Source: Cordilura impudica (lineage: Eukaryota > Arthropoda > Insecta > Diptera > Scathophagidae). Taken from it: DNA of 64,000 nt. This document shows positions 21,791 to 33,582 of the stretch, piece after piece. The stretch lies in NCBI GenBank assembly GCA_963682025.1, contig OY821519.1, forward strand, positions 72,430,525-72,494,524, written 5' to 3'. The translations under genes were made by a program, and so were the position numbers. How positions within the stretch are numbered: the stretch's first letter is position 1; each line of letters opens with the position of its first letter. The notes under the pieces were generated by a model. The model was given only the letters and a program-made list of their open reading frames with translations. It was not told where the DNA came from and made no database searches.

Positions 21791-21810
21791 ATGCGGTTTT
21801 TTTTTGAGTG

Positions 21811-22028
21811 TACCCGCTCAGTTCAGATACCTATACCGTCAAGTGACGGGCAACCAGAAAGTTCGGCGTCACTTATGCTGGTACGACCACAAAGAAATTC
21901 AGTAAACCTCTTCTTAACCATTGATGTTGATGGTGCCATAGTATTTCCCTAGCATTTCCTTGGTTTCGGTGATGGTTATTTTCCACAAAAAATAATGTTA
22001 TACGAGCACTCGAAATAATTTTTTCCAT
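21811..22028 (-). pseudogene. mariner transposase relic, N-terminal part
   Basis: An ATG at 22028 (MEKI...) is followed in shifted frames by FRVLV-HYFLWKITITETKE, MLGKYYGT and SMVKKRFTEFLCGRTSISDA, then ELSGCP. This is the mariner N-terminal helix-turn-helix region ending in the (GRTST.DAERSGRP)-type motif. It continues at 16891 on the other side of the CACTA-like element, with about 30 residues missing at the junction. Confidence 0.85.
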
Positions 22029-22089
22029 TTTTCTAAAAATACTGAAGGTTTTCTGTTTTAAATGATGTCAGTCACAAATTAAACAATTA

Positions 22090-22822
22090 AGAAAGTCTAG
22101 CGCGACTATACGATACCATATAAAGACCCCTTCTCATAGATCCAACTAATTTCATATAGACATCAATCAAATTTGTTTGATTTTTTGGCTTCAGATATGA
22201 AAAAGTTCATATCGGATGCTTTATTTATGTGGGGACTAGGTCAAAAATGGACCAAACCTGACCATATTTGGTAAAACTACTTATTTATTGTAAAAAAAAA
22301 AAACTAATTTGCGGAAGATCTATGTAACATTTTTGTTTTCTGATAGATTTAAGTAAAGATCGGGAAGCAGCCTTATATGGGGGCTGAGACTAAGAATTGT
22401 CCTACACGATTTATTTTGAGAATACAGATTAATGGGTGTAATAAATACATACAAACCAAATTTAACTGAGATCTATATGACGATTTGGATTTCAAAGGGG
22501 TCATTAGAATGGGGACTAGATCTGAAAATGTACAGATTTTTACCAATAGCGATAAAAGATTATGTACCAAACTTTGTCAAAATATATTCATATTTGCTAC
22601 TTGTAGTTTGATTACAAAGTTTAGATGAACACCACAGACCCACAAGCAAACGGATAGACGGACGGATGGAGGGATAGACGGACGGACAGACGAACATCCC
22701 TAAATCAGAAAATGGTTCTAAGTCGATTGATATAAATAAAGTTGGATTTAGGTCAAATATTTTTGGTATTACAAACATCACCACTGACTCATTATACCCT
22801 GACCACATATAGGGTATACAGT
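22090..22822 (+). repeat. dispersed repeat copy D
   Basis: Near-complete copy of the dispersed repeat: gactatacgatacc... at the left, atcggatgctttatttatgt, aagatcgggaagcagcc, a (GGAC)n run at about 22655-22690 and a right end ...accacatatagggtata. The left palindrome is mutated. Confidence 0.8.
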
Positions 22823-22955
22823 AGTCCTAAACAGATGGTAGTTGACAGGAACAGTGCTGATTTTTACCTAGCTACGAGGGAAGTACGAAAAGTTATATGA
22901 TAGTAATATGACAGCTATAGTCTTTGAAATTGGTCTGAGCCATAAGTTATAAGTG

Positions 22956-23183
22956 CACACAGAAAAAATATATGCCAACCGAATTGATCTTAAGTCGAAC
23001 AACTGTATTTTCGATTGTATCAACAGAAATTTCATAACATCTACAAATTTTCTATTATGATAAAATATTTACTGTTAAGGCAATAGAATTGTCATCATCG
23101 TGAACCCGAAAATCGGTTATTAGCTTTATCGCAATTCGGTTGGTAATAAATTCGGTAGCCACAATGAATCTGTTTTCTGTGTG
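22956..23183. repeat. MITE with CACACAGAAAA termini (228 bp)
   Basis: Inverted ends CACACAGAAAA...CCAACCGAATT on the left and ...TTCGGTAGCC...TTTTCTGTGTG on the right. There is no coding capacity. The target duplication is not clear. Confidence 0.6.
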
Positions 23184-23381
23184 TTGGCGCGCACCTTCCA
23201 TTATTACTAATCTTAGACAAGATCGGAACTGTTGTCTGGATATTGCACTGAAGTCAGGGTATTAGTAAGTTGTGGGGCTGTATATATGAACTGACATTTT
23301 CAATTTACATGTCAAATTAAATTCACTTTATCAGTCGGTCCAGCTATGTCCGCCACTCCGTCCATTTGTCGGTGTGTCCAT

Positions 23382-25772
23382 TAGGGTGGCCCTTCACCTT
23401 ATGGAGGGAAAAAATAGTGTTCGAATTTAAAGTCTCACCGCCTAGAAATATGCGAACACAAAAAAAAACTAAGAAATACAAAGGTTTGAGTCAATCAAAA
23501 AAAAATTTAGAGATGCCTCAATGCGAATGAAAATTTCAAGTCTGTTTATATGAGGAAAATATGAATTTTTTTTCAGATTTTACGAAAATTTCGTTCTATA
23601 GTTTAATTTTTTCGACAAGTTGTTTTATGAATCTGTATCAGTACTAAATTATCTTTTCAAAAAGCTAAATAACTTTAAAAGCGAATAAAAACTCACCAAG
23701 AAATAACAAATGCCCCAGACCACTTTTGCGCCAAAAAACTCTGGGTCATGAAATGTGATGAACATTTTTTCAACTTCAGCAAATTGATTAAAGACATAAG
23801 TTTTTTTTGGTCTCTATACCAAAGAGTACTCAGAGATGAAGTATTGTTTTATAAACACGTTGTTAACCTATTGCGGAATGAGACCAACCATGGAAAATTT
23901 TTTCATAAAATTTTGAAAACTCCTTTTTTAAGTTTTAAAAAATTTTCTTAAGCAAGATTTCAAAAAAGGGATCTGGAACATAAAGATTTTGTTAAATATA
24001 TATTAGCGAATAACTGTGCGAATCTTGAAGTAAATTCGTCTGCCAGAACTTTTTTTACAAAGAATTTTCTTTGCGGATTTCGAGAAAAATTAGTTAGTTC
24101 TTTGTGAAATATTCAGAAATGTACTCCTAAAAGCTTTGTGTCTAAAATTTATCAGTTTTCTACTTTTAAATGATATATTTTATCTTAATAGCCTAGGGTT
24201 TGTGAAAAAAATAATATGGCCCCATTATCCCTTTTGGATTTGGGGTCTCATATGACCCCAAGCTAATAAAAGACAATTTATTCAAAAAATTCAAATACGA
24301 GTATTTTGTAAGTGCTGTTGAATCTTTAAAAGCGTTACTTAAAATATTAAAACCAAATATGCAAGTTTTTCACATTAAAAATTTGGAATAAATCGAACAA
24401 CGTTAACCCATTCCTTGCATGGACCAAACTTTGAATTTTGGCATATTTAAAAAAATAATTGTTCAGGTAACTAGATGAAACCCTTACTATGGGTTAGGAA
24501 ACAAAATTGTGCTATATTTTACCGATTTTTTTGATTTGATGATTATGCCGATTTTATAATTTGACGTCATTAACCCATTTGGACCTGGCGCCACAAATGA
24601 CCCCAAGCTAGTATAGAACGATTAAGTAAAAAAAATTCAAATATTTTGCAAATACTGCTGAATTTTGAATCATTTTAATTTTAGGAACGCATAAGATAAG
24701 TTTTTTGTAAATTATACCACAATTTTATTTCCCAACCCATAGTAAGAGTTTCATCTAGTTTAGTAGAACAATTAATTTTGTTTTAAATATAACAAAATTC
24801 AAAGTTTGACTTTAACAATGAATGGGTTAACGTTGCTCGATTTATTCCGAATTCTTAATGTAGAAAACTTGCACTTTGGTTATTATATTTTAAGCATCAC
24901 ATCTAAAAATTCAACAGCACTTACAAAATATTTGATAGTTTGGGGTCATATTCGACCCCAAGTCCAAAGGTTTAATGGGGTCATATTATTTTTTTTCAGA
25001 AATCCTGGGCTATTAAGACAAAATATAACATTTAAAAGTAGAGAACTGATAAATTTTTGATACAAAGCATTTAGAAGGAATACATTTACTGAATATTTCA
25101 CAAAAAACTAATTTTTCTCGAAATCCGCAAAAAAAAATTTCTTTGTAAAAAAGTTTCTGGCAAAGGAATTTACTTAAAAATTCGCACAGTTAATCTCTAA
25201 CATATATTTAAAAAAAACTTTGAAGTTCCAGATCCTCTTTTGAAATTTTGCTTAAGAAAATTTTTTAAAACTTAAAAAAGGAGTTTTCAAAATTTTGTCA
25301 AAACAATTTTCCAACTTTTATAAAACAATACTTCATGTCTGAGTGCTCATAGGTATAGAGACAAAAAAATATGGCTTTAATTAATTTCTTCAATTTGAAA
25401 ATATTTCCGTCAAATTTCACGACCTAGTTTTTTTTTGCACAAAAGTGGTCTGGGGCATTTGCTATTTATTGGCGAGTTTTTATTCGATTTTTAAGTTATT
25501 TAGCTTTTTGAAAAGATAATTTAGTACTGATATCAATTCTTAAAACAACTTTTCGAAAATATTAAACTATAGAACGAAATTTTCGTAAAATCTGAAAAAA
25601 AAAAGTCATATTTTCCCCATTTAAAAACACTTGAAATTTTCAGTCGCGTTGAGGCATCTCAAAATTTTTTTTGATTGACGCGAAACTTTGTATTTCTCAG
25701 TTTTTTGCTATTCGCATATTTCTAGGGGGTGAGACTGAGCATTTCAACACTTTTTTATTAAGGGTCACCCTA
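23382..25772. mobile_element. TAGGG-type palindromic DNA element (2.39 kb) with perfect 8-bp TSD
   Basis: Ends TAGGGTGGCCCTT and (inverted) TAGGGTGACCCTT, flanked by the exact duplication GTGTCCAT at 23374-23381 and 25773-25780. Left arm 23382-about 24230 and right arm about 24980-25772 are inverted copies. The centre holds smaller palindromes around gaccccaagctaa. No transposase is present. The 8-bp duplication fits hAT or P superfamilies; I cannot choose. It sits in an older repeat containing gtccgtc-like runs. Confidence 0.82.
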
Positions 25773-25780
25773 GTGTCCAT

Positions 25781-28100
25781 AGCAACCTTCTGCGTAAACT
25801 ATAAGTCACAAATGTGATGATATTTGGTCGGCCATTAGAACATTTGATTTTTACACTATATCCAGTCAGTTTCCTTTTATTTTTATTAAACCCTAAATAT
25901 ATAATCAAAAATGCCTGTTTCCATAAATCTATATTGTTATTTGATAAATTTTGTTTAAAGAATGATACTTTCCTATAGCTGTTCTTGTTTTTATTTTTTA
26001 TTTTCTGTATATATATAGAATTAATTTAGGTTAAGCTATTGAATAAATGAGCCGAAGTCACATTTAAGTATGAGAAAAAAACTGCAAAAATCCAATTAAA
26101 ACTTAATCCAATTAAAACTTAATGATGTCTTATTTTAAAATTGAGAACAAAAGTTGCTAAAAATTACATACTGAAAACTTAATTTATAGAAATCCAAGTC
26201 ATAAATTGAAAAAATGTCAACATAAAATGCTATAAATAAATTCTAACTCCGGGTTTTCGCATTAGCATAAATTCACTTTTGGGCATTCCACTTTATATCA
26301 TTCCACAAAAACAACAGTTGCTACTTTAAAAAAACTCTTATTTAAGTATTCGCCATACGAATAATAAGATTCATCTAAAATTTTTCAAATTTTTCGCCGA
26401 TATGATCTAAATTATATTGACATTGACTTCCACTTATTGAATTATATCCAAAATGTTTTTTGTGACGACGTAAAAAATATACATTTTTGTACAACTTCAG
26501 GTATTGGTTCTCAGAAGAGTTTGTTCCAAAAGGTGTGTTTCATTGAATATTGTGTGAACCGAAGAATGCATAAGTAGTTTTCTGTCGAAAGAGATTTTTG
26601 TTAAAAATCAAAAAAAAAATACAATCCCTTTAACTTGGCCAGTAATCCATAAAAATTATTCGGGATTAAACAACTAAGATTTCCAACAAACTAAGTTGAA
26701 ATAAAGTTGGCCGCAACGCAGTTGTAGAAACTTGTTATTAGTTAAAAGAGGCAGTCAGTCGCCTTGGCGAAAAAATTCGAATTTTAAAGTCATTTTAAAT
26801 CCTAGCTGAGGAATTATTTGTAAAACCTTGTCCCACCTTAAATTGTTGCGGCTGCAATCTCAGCAAAAAAAAATTAGTTAAGATATCTTTAAATATCTTG
26901 CTTCCGAGAATTACGTTCTGCCTTATTTACTGCTATGAAAGAGACTTAGTCAGCTCAACGTTTTTTGCTGGAATATAAAGCAAAATCACTTGCATCAAAT
27001 GGCATTTTCGGTAACATTAAGTTTAATTAAATACGATTGTTTAATATAAAAAAAGCCAGCTCATTTATTCAATTATTCCCTTCCCCTTACAAAAAAAATT
27101 CTCGACTTGGCAGGCTTTTGCCCTTAATCGCATATATATATAAATATAAAAAAACAATACTACAAAAAAAAATTTTAATTTTTAATTTTAATTTTGTAAA
27201 ATATTAAAATTTAATTTTATTTTTATAAAATTTTTTTTTTTTAACTACAACAGGCTTTAGTTTAGCTTTAAGTTGAAATTCAGATATTTCAAAACAAGTA
27301 CACTGAAAATTATGCACTTTACTCACAAAAACAAAAAATAATTTGAAAAATTTATTTGAAACCTAATCACGAAATTTTACAAACAATTACCAACCAATAT
27401 TTTACTAAACAAAATATCAAAATATTAACAACTTCCAAGCAATTCACTTCAAATTTTCAATGCAAAAGTCAAAAAGTGTATATTAAATAACACACTCAGA
27501 CACCCGTCACAATTTTGGTATATTAAAAAAAAAAGTTTATAAAAATCACTAAAGCCACGCCTTATTCTTCAAGTATTTGTTTCTTTTTTTTTTTTTGATT
27601 TCACAATAAATACTTTTAAAAAAAACTGTAATTAGAAATTTATTTCTCAATATTCCATTTAACTAAATACTTAAAAAGCAGTTTGTCAAAACTTTGTAAA
27701 GTAACAAAAACAAAATAAATGGAACTGTAAAAAGCATCAATTGAAAAAACTTGCTAATATGATAGTATTGCTTAGTTTAAAGTTACTACAATATTTTTAT
27801 AAATAAAAATCTCAACTCATGCATAAAACAAAAAATTAATAAAAAAAAATAGTTAGGTATTGTGATAAAAAAAAACTATGTAAAAACTGATCAAATTAAC
27901 TCTATAATAACGATACCGATGCCTATCAAAGATTTTGTTATGATCATTGAAATTTTTTGAGTTTGATTTAAAAATTAAATTTTGTTTTTAATTTCGATTT
28001 AAAAAAATTTTTTTTTGGTTAAATTTAAATTATTTAAATAACGCGTAATAAAAAAGCCTACAAAACCATCGAGAATTTGGTAGCTTCACGTTTTGTATAG
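25781..28100. other. intron 5 right part, no gene seen
   Basis: About 2.3 kb of AT-rich intron before exon 6. I see no transposase motif, tandem array or conserved frame. Poly(A)/poly(T) runs only. Confidence 0.5.
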
Positions 28101-28325
28101 GAGTTTTTTGGTTATGTACAGGAAATGATCGACTGGATGTCCTACTTGTCGGTGGTCTCAACTCTGGGCTATGTGGTGTTCTTTGCAGTGGGTCCCGGCT
28201 CCATACCATGGATGATAACAGCCGAACTCTTCTCACAGGGTCCCAGACCAAGTGCCATGGCCATAGCAGTTTTGGTCAATTGGATGGCCAACTTTATTGT
28301 GGGCATTGGATTCCCCAGTATGAAA
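28101..28325 (+). CDS. Glut1: Glut1 exon 6 (TM10-TM11)
   Basis: Acceptor ttgtatag. It encodes [22 protein letters not shown]10 with [20 protein letters not shown] (the Pro-rich sugar-binding region conserved in GLUTs), and TM11 ([16 protein letters not shown]), ending FPSMK. The donor is the weak gttcgt. The stronger gtaaaa five bases on would put exon 7 out of frame, so the weak site is favoured. GC content is visibly higher than in the surrounding intron, as expected for a constrained exon. Confidence 0.94.
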
Positions 28326-28394
28326 GTTCGTAAAACAAAGCATTTGTAAATTCCTTTCATGCCATCACTAACATTTGATATTTCTTTGTTTCAG

Positions 28395-28534
28395 TCTGCT
28401 TTGGAAAATTACACATTTTTACCATTTAGCGTGCTGTTAGCCATATTCTGGATATTCACCTACAAAAAGGTTCCTGAGACGAAAAACAAAACATTTGAAG
28501 AAATTATGGCCCTGTTCCGTCAAGGAAATGGAAG
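28395..28534 (+). CDS. Glut1: Glut1 exon 7 (TM12, [10 protein letters not shown]); branch point for C-terminal isoforms
   Basis: Acceptor tttgtttcag. It encodes [20 protein letters not shown] (TM12), then [20 protein letters not shown] and QGNGR with the last codon split (AG|gtatat). The phase-2 end can join three ways: to exon 8 at 41395 (R-S-M-V-N), to the microexon at 33553/33556, or directly to 34177. If the donor is ignored, the frame reads R-Y-I-L and stops at 28547, which would make a short cytoplasmic tail. The first two options keep the frame open to a sensible stop. Confidence 0.94.
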
Positions 28535-28754
28535 GTATATTCTTTAATTTTATTCTTAACTACATAACTCGTTAACCAAACCAGAATTTATTAATTTTTA
28601 TTTTAATTCATGGTGATTTCTTTTTATTTTTTATTTTTTTAACTTGGAAGTTTATATTTTGCAGAGTTTAAAGATTGTAAACAATGGTATTATATTTGAA
28701 TTTATACAATTTAAATTATTTAGAATATAAAGTGTTAAATATAAAAATTATAAT

Positions 28755-31700
28755 AATATTAATATATAAAAATATAAAAATATAAAAATATAAAAATATA
28801 AAAATATAAAAATATAAAAATATAAAAATATAAAAAAATAAAAATATAAAAATATAAAAATATAAAAATATAAAAATATAAAAATATAAAAATATAAAAA
28901 TATAAAAATATAAAAATATAAAAATATAAAAATATAAAAATATAAAAATATAAAAAAAAAAAAATATAAAAATATAAAAACATAAAAATATCAAAATATA
29001 TAAATATAAAAAATATAAAAATATGAAAATATAAAAATATATAAATATAAAAAATATAAAAATATAAAAACATAAAAATATAAAAATATATAAATATAAA
29101 AAATTAAAAAAAAATATTAAAATATAAAAATATAAAAATATAAAAATATAAAAATATAAAAATATAAAAATATAATAATATAAAAATATAAAAATATAAA
29201 AATATAAAAATATAAAAATATAAAAATATAAAAATATAAAAATATAAAAATATAAAAATATAAAAATATAAAAATATAAAAATATAAAAATATAAAAATA
29301 TAAAAATATAAAAATATAAAAAAATAAAAATATAAAAATATAAAAATATAAAAATATAAAAATATAAAAATATAAAAAAATAAAAATATAAAAATATAAA
29401 AAAATAAAAATATAAAAATATAAAAATATAAAAATATAAAAATATAAAAAAATAAAAATATAAAAATATAAAAATATAAAAATATAAAAATATAAAAAAA
29501 TAAAAATATAAAAATATAAAAATATAAAAATATAAAAATATAAAAATATAAAAAAATAAAAATATAAAAATATAAAAATATAAAAATAAAAAAATATAAA
29601 AATATAAAAATATAAAAATATAAAAATATAAAAATATAAAAATATAAAAAAATAAAAATATAAAAATATAAAAATATAAAAATATAAAAACATAAAAATA
29701 TCAAAATATATAAATATAAAAAATATAAAAATATGAAAATATAAAAATATATAAATATAAAAAATATAAACATATAAAAACATAAAAATATAAAAATATA
29801 TAAATATAAAAAATTAAAAAAAAATATAAAAATATTAAAATATAAAAATATAAAAATATAAAAATATAAAAATACAAAAATATAAAAATATAAAAATATA
29901 AAAATATATATATATAAAAAATATAAAAATATAAAAATATAAAAATATAAAAATATAAAAATATAAAAATATAAAATAATAAAAATATAAAAATAAAAAA
30001 ATATAAAAATATAAAAATATATTAATATAAGAAATATAAAAATATAAAAATATAAAAATATAAAAATATGAAAATATAAAAATATATAAACATAAAAAAT
30101 ATAAAAATATAAAAAAATAAAAATATGAAAATATAAAAACATATATATATAAAAAATATAAATATATGAAAATATAAAAATATATAAATATAAAAAATAT
30201 AAAAATATAAAAATATAAAAATATAAAAATATAATAATATAAAAATATTAAAATATAAAAACATAAAAATATAAATATATAAAAATATAAAAATATAAAA
30301 ATATAAAAATACAAAAATATATAAATATAAAAAATATAAAAATATAAAAATATTAAAATATAAAAATATAAAAATATAAAAATATAGAAATATAAAAATA
30401 TAAAAATATAAAAATATAAAAATATAAAAATATAAAAATATAAAAATATAAAAATATAAAAATATAAAAATATAAAAATATAAAAATATAAAAATATAAA
30501 AATATAAAAATATAAAAATATAAAAATATAAAAATATAAAAATATAAAAATATAAAAATATAAAAATATAAAAATATAAAAATATATAAATATAAAAAAT
30601 ATAAAAATATAAAAATATAAAAATATAAAAATATAAAAATATAAAAATATAAAAATATAAAAATATAAAAATATAAAAATATAAAAATATAAAAATATAA
30701 AAATATAAAAATATAAAAATATTAAAATATAAAAATATAAAAATATAAAAATATAAAAATATAAAAATATAAAAATATAAAAATATAAAAATATAAAAAT
30801 ATAAAAATATAAAAATATAAAAATATAAAAATATAAAAATATAAAAATATAAAAATATAAAAATATAAAAATATAAAAATATAAAAATATAAAAATATAA
30901 AAATATAAAAATATAAAAATATAAAAATATAAAAATATAAAAATATAAAAATATAAAAATATAAAAATATAAAAATATAAAAATATAATAATATAAAAAT
31001 ATAAAAATATAAAAATATACAAATATAAAAATATAAAAATATAAAAATATAAAAATATAAAAATATTAAAATATAAAAATATAAAAATATATAAATATAA
31101 AAAATATAAAAATATAAAAACATAAAAATATGAAAATATAAAAATATATAAATATAAAAAATATAAAAATATAAAAATATGAATATACAAAAATATATAA
31201 ATATATAAAAAATATAAAAATGTAAAAATATAGAAATATAAAAATATAAAATATAAAAATATAAATATTAAAATATAAAACTATAAAAATATAAAAATAT
31301 AAAAATATAAAAATATAAAAATATAAAAATATAAAAATATAAAAATATAAAAATATAAAAATATAAAAATATAAAAACATAAAAATACAAAAAAATAAAA
31401 ATATCAAAAAAAAAAAAAATTTTTTTAAATTTTAAAATATACAAATTTAAAAATATAAAAATATAAAAATATAAAACTATAAAAATTAAAAATTTTAAAA
31501 ATATAAATATATAAAAATATAAAAATATAAAAATATAAAAATATAAAAATATCAAAATATATAAATATAAAAATATAAAAATATAAAAATATAAAAATAT
31601 AAAAATATAAAAATATAAAAATATAAAAATATAAAAATATTAAAATATAAAAATATAAAAATATAAAAATATAAAAATATAAAAATATAAAAATATAAAA

Positions 31701-33200
31701 ATATAAAAATATAAAAATATAAAAATATAAAAATATAAAAATATAAAAATATAAAAATATAAAAATATAAAAATATAAAAATATAAAAATATAAAAATAT
31801 AAAAATATAAAAATATAAAAATATAAAAATATAAAAATACAAAAATATATAAATATAAAAATATAAAAATATAAAAATATTAAAACATAAAAATATAAAA
31901 ATATAAAAATATAAAAATATAAAAATATAAAAATATAAAAATTTAAAAATATAAAAATATAAAAATATAAAAATATAAAAATATAAAAATATAAAAATAT
32001 AAAAATATAAAAATATAAAAATATAAAAATATAAAAATATAAAAATATAAAAATATAAAAATATAAAAATATATAAATATAAAAATATAAAAATATAAAA
32101 ATATAAAAATATAAAAATATAAAAATATAAAAATATAAAAATACAAAAATATAAAAATATAAAAATAGAAAAATATAAATATATAAAAATATAAAAATAT
32201 AAAAATATAAAAATATAAAAATATAAAATTATAAAAATATAAAAATATAAAAATATAAAAATATAAAAATATAAAAATATAAAACTATAAAAATATAAAA
32301 ATATAAAAATATCAAAAAAAATTTTTTTTTAAAAATTTTAAAATATACAAATTTAAAAATATAAAAATATAAAAATATAAAAATATAAAAATATAAAAAT
32401 ATAAAACTATAAAAATTAAAAATTTTAAAAATATAAATATATAAAAATATAAAAATATAAAAATATAAAAATATAAAAATATAAAAATATAAAAATATAA
32501 AAATATAAAAATATAAAACTATAAAAATATAAAAATATAAAAATATAAAAATATAAAACTATAAAAATATAAAAATATAAAAATATAAAAATATAAAAAT
32601 ATAAAAATATAAAAATATTAAAATATAAAAATATAAAAATATAAAAATATAAAAATATAAAAATATAAAAATATAAAAATATAAAAATATAAAAATATAA
32701 AAATATAAAAATATAAAAATATAAAAATACAAAAATATAAAAATATAAAAATAGAAAAATATAAAAATATAAAAATATAAAAATATAAAATTATAAAAAT
32801 ATAAAAATATAAAAATATAAAAATACAAAAATATAAAAATATAAAAATAGAAAAATATAAAAATATAAAAATATAAAAATATAAAAATACAAAAATATAA
32901 AAATATAAAAAATATAAAAATATAAAACTATAAAAATATCAATATATAAAAAATATAAAAATATAAAAATATAAAATTATAAAAATATAAAAATATAAAA
33001 ATATAAAAATATAAAAATAAAAAATATAAAAATATAAAAATATAAAAATATAAAAATATAAAAATATAAAAATATAAAAATTTAAAAATATAAATATATA
33101 GAAATATAAAAATATAAAAATATAAAAATACAAAAATATAAAAATATAAAAATATAAAAATATAATAATATAAAAATATAAAAATAGAAAAATATAAATT
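28755..33200. repeat. 8-bp microsatellite array (TATAAAAA)n, 4.4 kb
   Basis: An almost unbroken array of tataaaaa lies in the intron after Glut1 exon 7. Sporadic variants (tattaaaa, tacaaaaa, tagaaaaa, tataaaac) occur. There are higher-order blocks: a variant-rich stretch at about 28975-29110 recurs 710 bp later at about 29685-29820, and a block containing acaaatttaaaa and ttaaaaatttta at 31405-31510 recurs 906 bp later. Because eight is not a multiple of three, all minus frames read a Tyr/Ile/Phe/Leu octad for hundreds of codons; these are not proteins. Confidence 0.95.
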
Positions 33201-33552
33201 TTATTATTTTTTTATAAAAATAAAAAATTCTGTTTTTTATATAAACATATAAAAATATTAATATGTGTATGAAAATTTAAAAATATAAAAATATCAAAAA
33301 TATAAAATAATTAAAAATAAATTTGAAGCAATACCATTGCAATCCATTTATTAATTAGTTATCAAAATTTTGTTTTGATTTTTAGCACATTTTTTATTTA
33401 TTTTTTTTATTTTTATTTTATCCTAAATGTAACAATGTCATTTAAATACTAATATCATTGTACATTTTAAATAATCCATGCTATAATAATAATTCTGAAA
33501 AATAAAACCCATTACCCAACAAAACTTTTCTGCCATAAACTTAAAACACAAG
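33201..33552. other. intron DNA between the microsatellite and the microexon
   Basis: Degenerate AT-rich DNA in which I see no feature. Confidence 0.5.
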
Positions 33553-33582
33553 AAGGACATTCCGAGATAGTAGACTGTACGG
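33553..33582 (+). CDS. Glut1: candidate Glut1 microexon (27 or 30 nt) with tandem NAGNAG acceptor
   Basis: The sequence aagaag precedes GACATTCC and gives two acceptors three bases apart, at 33553 and 33556. A consensus donor gtaagt follows at 33583. From the AG left by exon 7 it reads R-(R)-T-F-R-D-S-R-L-Y-G. It then joins in frame to the C at 34177, completing GGC and continuing D-D-T. Exons 1-7, the 27-nt form and the 34177 exon total 1584 nt, exactly 528 codons. The frame, the donor and the absence of stops support it. The acceptor has a poor pyrimidine tract, and I know of no homologue to compare with. Confidence 0.55.

Larger units (their letters stand above)
16892..21810 (-). mobile_element. 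CACTA-like (EnSpm-type) DNA transposon, 4.9 kb, near-complete
   Basis: The left end reads CACTAAAGCAAAAAATTG and the inverse of the right end reads CACTCAAAAAAAAACCGC. The element is flanked by a TA direct repeat (16890-16891, 21811-21812). Both subterminal regions carry many copies of ATATCAATTTGATAT-like motifs. Inside, on the minus strand, are a four-exon ORF1 (21180 to 19906) and an intact 829-codon ORF2. It is inserted in a mariner relic in Glut1 intron 5. CACT...AGTG ends, subterminal arrays and a TNP2-like ORF2 are CACTA hallmarks; superfamily membership is inferred. A TA duplication is shorter than the 3 bp usual in plant CACTA elements. Confidence 0.75.

Noticed and set aside
28716..33133. 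Long minus-strand frames rich in Tyr, Ile, Phe and Leu, up to 451 codons
   Set aside because: They are the reverse translation of the (TATAAAAA)n microsatellite, repeat every eight codons in every frame, and carry no domain.
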